From: Thermococcus sp.
GTDB taxonomy: Archaea > Methanobacteriota_B > Thermococci > Thermococcales > Thermococcaceae
DNA length: 5,202 nucleotides
Direction of reading: 5' to 3'
Assembly: GCA_027062125.1 (NCBI GenBank)
Contig: JAMOTW010000141.1
Span: 1 to 5,202, forward strand
Under the pieces are notes generated by a model that made no database searches, was not told the origin of the DNA, and saw only the letters and a list, made by a program, of their open reading frames with translations. Numbering within the stretch: position 1 is the stretch's first letter; each line of letters starts with the position of its first letter. Below, in pieces: positions 3,671 through 5,202 of the stretch. A program made the translations under genes and the position numbers.

Positions 3671-5202
3671 ATGGGGGACGAAGAAAAGGTTGGAGAGGCG
3701 CTGGTCCCCAGGGAATACGGCGAGAGCCTCGAGCTGGGCGTTGATTTCAACGCCACAGACGAGATCAAGGTTCCCGAGAAGCTCATAGACCAGGTCATCG
3801 GCCAGGAACACGCGGTTGAGGTAATCAGAACTGCGGCCAATCAGAAAAGGCACGTGCTCCTCATAGGCGAGCCGGGAACGGGTAAGTCGATGCTCGGTCA
3901 GGCCATGGCTGAGCTCCTCCCCACGGAGAACCTCGAGGACATACTCGTCTTCCCCAACCCAGAAGACGAGAACATGCCCAAGATAAAGACCGTCCCGGCC
4001 TGTCAGGGCAGGAGGATAGTCGAGAAGTACCGCGAGAAGGCCAAGGGCCAAGAGAACATAAAATCCTACCTCCTCCTAGCGGTGATATTCACCGTAGTGA
4101 TGGCTTTTTTCATGCAGCCCGGAGCCACCACGCTCCTCATGGGGCTCTTCGTCATAATAATCACCATAATGGCGCTCTCGAACATGCGCCTCAAGGGCTC
4201 GGTTCTCGTCCCGAAGCTTCTCGTGGACAACTGCGGCAGGAACAAGGCACCGTTCATCGACGCCACAGGCGCGCACGCGGGCGCGCTCCTCGGCGATGTG
4301 AGACACGACCCGTTCCAGTGCTTTAGCGGAAACGAGAGCGTTGTTATCAGGGAAAACGGAAAGATAATGGCTGTAAAGCTCAAGAACTTCGTTGAGAATG
4401 CCCTGAAGAACCCGTCGGGGGGAGGAATAGACGGGGACGTCAGGGTAATCTACCACGACTTCGGGGATGAGAACGTTGAAGTCCTCACCAGAGAGGGCTT
4501 CACAAAGCTCCTCTACGCCAACAAGAGGATTGGAAAGCAAAGGCTGAGGAGAATAGTCAGCCTTGAGAAGGACTACTGGCTCGCCCTAACGCCCGACCAC
4601 AGGGTCTACACTCCCAGCGGGCTCAAGGAAGTCGGGGAGCTCACCGAAAGGGACGAGCTAATCAGCGTTCCGGTTGTGGTGCTCGACGAGTTCGGGATAG
4701 CTAAAACCTACGGTGAAGAGGACAAGCTGAGGGACTACCTCCGCTGGATGGAGCACCGCGAAAGGACGGGTCACGGCTACAAGAGGGCCTCGAAGGAGCT
4801 CAGCATAAAGGCGAGCACACTACGCTGGTGGGAGACGGGAGCAAAGCCCAATTCCCTCAAGATGGCGGAGGAGCTCAAGGAGCTCGGCCTTCTGCCCCTC
4901 AGGAGCGACGACAAGAGGCTTGAGAAGGTCGCCCTCATTATGGGAGCCCTCTTCAGCGACGGCAACATCGACAGGAACCTAAACACACTGAGCTTCATCT
5001 CAAGCGAGAATGATGCCGTTGAAAGGTTCGTTGAAACCCTCAAGGAACTCTTTGGCGAATTCAACTACGAAATCAAGGAGAACCGCGAGGCAAGGGGAAG
5101 AAGCGTTCTTTTCAGGACATGGGACAGGAGGGTGATAAGGTTCTTCGTGGCCCTCGGTGCTCCAGTTGGCAACAAGACAAAGGTCAAGCTTGAGCTCCCG
5201 TG
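3671..5202 (+). CDS. lonB: LonB-type membrane ATP-dependent protease, intein-interrupted (runs off the right edge)
   Basis: 510 complete codons are visible and the frame is open at the right edge. Residues 1-216 are the N-extein of archaeal LonB, an AAA+ Ser-Lys protease that degrades abnormal proteins at the cytoplasmic membrane. Seen directly: DQVIGQEHAVEVI (40-52), Walker A GEPGTGKS (66-73), and two hydrophobic segments at about 133-148 and 154-170 that sit between Walker A and the (not yet reached) Walker B, as is typical of archaeal LonB. The N-extein ends GDVRHDPFQ (208-216). Residue 217 is Cys and begins an intein, so Walker B, the rest of the AAA+ module and the catalytic Ser-Lys dyad lie beyond the window. 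ATG at 3671 follows GAGGGA at 3659-3664 and a TATA box at 3620-3627. The mature enzyme requires protein splicing. Confidence 0.93.
   Translation, partial: MGDEEKVGEALVPREYGESLELGVDFNATDEIKVPEKLIDQVIGQEHAVEVIRTAANQKRHVLLIGEPGTGKSMLGQAMAELLPTENLEDILVFPNPEDENMPKIKTVPACQGRRIVEKYREKAKGQENIKSYLLLAVIFTVVMAFFMQPGATTLLMGLFVIIITIMALSNMRLKGSVLVPKLLVDNCGRNKAPFIDATGAHAGALLGDVRHDPFQCFSGNESVVIRENGKIMAVKLKNFVENALKNPSGGGIDGDVRVIYHDFGDENVEVLTREGFTKLLYANKRIGKQRLRRIVSLEKDYWLALTPDHRVYTPSGLKEVGELTERDELISVPVVVLDEFGIAKTYGEEDKLRDYLRWMEHRERTGHGYKRASKELSIKASTLRWWETGAKPNSLKMAEELKELGLLPLRSDDKRLEKVALIMGALFSDGNIDRNLNTLSFISSENDAVERFVETLKELFGEFNYEIKENREARGRSVLFRTWDRRVIRFFVALGAPVGNKTKVKLELP
4319..5202 (+). mobile_element. Intein with LAGLIDADG homing endonuclease inside lonB (3' part beyond window)
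   Basis: It starts at Cys217 of the precursor, after GDVRHDPFQ, where archaeal LonB normally continues with a Ser-Gly-Gly stretch. 294 intein residues are visible. Splicing block A is CFSGNESVVI (intein residues 1-10, nucleophile C1). Block B is ALTPDHRVYTPSG, with T91 and H94 of the T-P-x-H motif. An HTH-like segment (YKRASKELSIKASTLRWWE, about 154-172) precedes the first LAGLIDADG helix, LIMGALFSDG (206-215), with catalytic Asp214. The final visible stretch, GAPVGNKTKVKLELP, resembles the G-x-P-x-G-x-K linker seen between the two endonuclease repeats. The second LAGLIDADG motif, block F and the C-terminal His-Asn are outside the window. Pyrococcus lon genes are known to hold inteins, so this is probably an allele of that element. 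Confidence 0.92.

Noticed and set aside
4076..4540. 154-codon minus-strand frame and a similar one at 3620-4051
   Set aside because: Both are antisense to lonB, whose Walker A, membrane segments and intein blocks are clear.

Overview
The window looks like chromosomal DNA of a hyperthermophilic euryarchaeon of the order Thermococcales (Thermococcus/Pyrococcus type). The evidence is TATA/BRE promoters in place of -35/-10 boxes, Shine-Dalgarno sites of GGAGGTGA/GGTG type, heavy use of AGG/AGA and ATA codons, very tight gene packing, and the gene set: a membrane-anchored LonB protease split by an intein, a DUF2666 protein, a stand-alone JAMM protease and an Lrp/AsnC regulator. The genus is an inference.

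Layout. Seven genes lie on the minus strand and one on the plus strand. Reading the minus strand from right to left: a DUF2666 protein with an internal duplication (3555-2752); a 71-nt gap holding what I read as a C/D box guide RNA (2750-2679); ridA (2666-2283); a T-rich likely transcription stop; a JAMM/MPN+ metalloprotease (2242-1871); an ArsR-type regulator with five cysteines (1799-1422), 3 nt from a MazG-like nucleotide pyrophosphohydrolase (1418-1104); a 156-nt promoter region; an Lrp/AsnC regulator (947-498); and the start of a DUF92 membrane protein that runs off the left edge (419-1). On the plus strand, lonB starts at 3671, divergent from the DUF2666 gene, and runs off the right edge. 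After residue 216 it is interrupted by an intein carrying splicing blocks A and B, an HTH-like segment and the first LAGLIDADG motif.

How the genes relate. Several products fit housekeeping and quality-control roles: LonB (membrane proteolysis), JAMM (removal of ubiquitin-like modifiers), RidA (enamine/imine detoxification) and MazG (nucleotide pool cleaning). ArsR and MazG look like a two-gene operon with its own promoter. Lrp and DUF92 each seem to have their own promoter. The most noteworthy item is the C/D box RNA. Both C/D and C'/D' motifs fit kink-turn geometry, both guides are exactly 12 nt, and the 3' end abuts the ridA ribosome binding site. It also explains why an extended, probably wrong, ridA start can be called at 2705.

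No intergenic stretch exceeds 300 bases. I saw no CRISPR array, insertion sequence, tRNA or rRNA.
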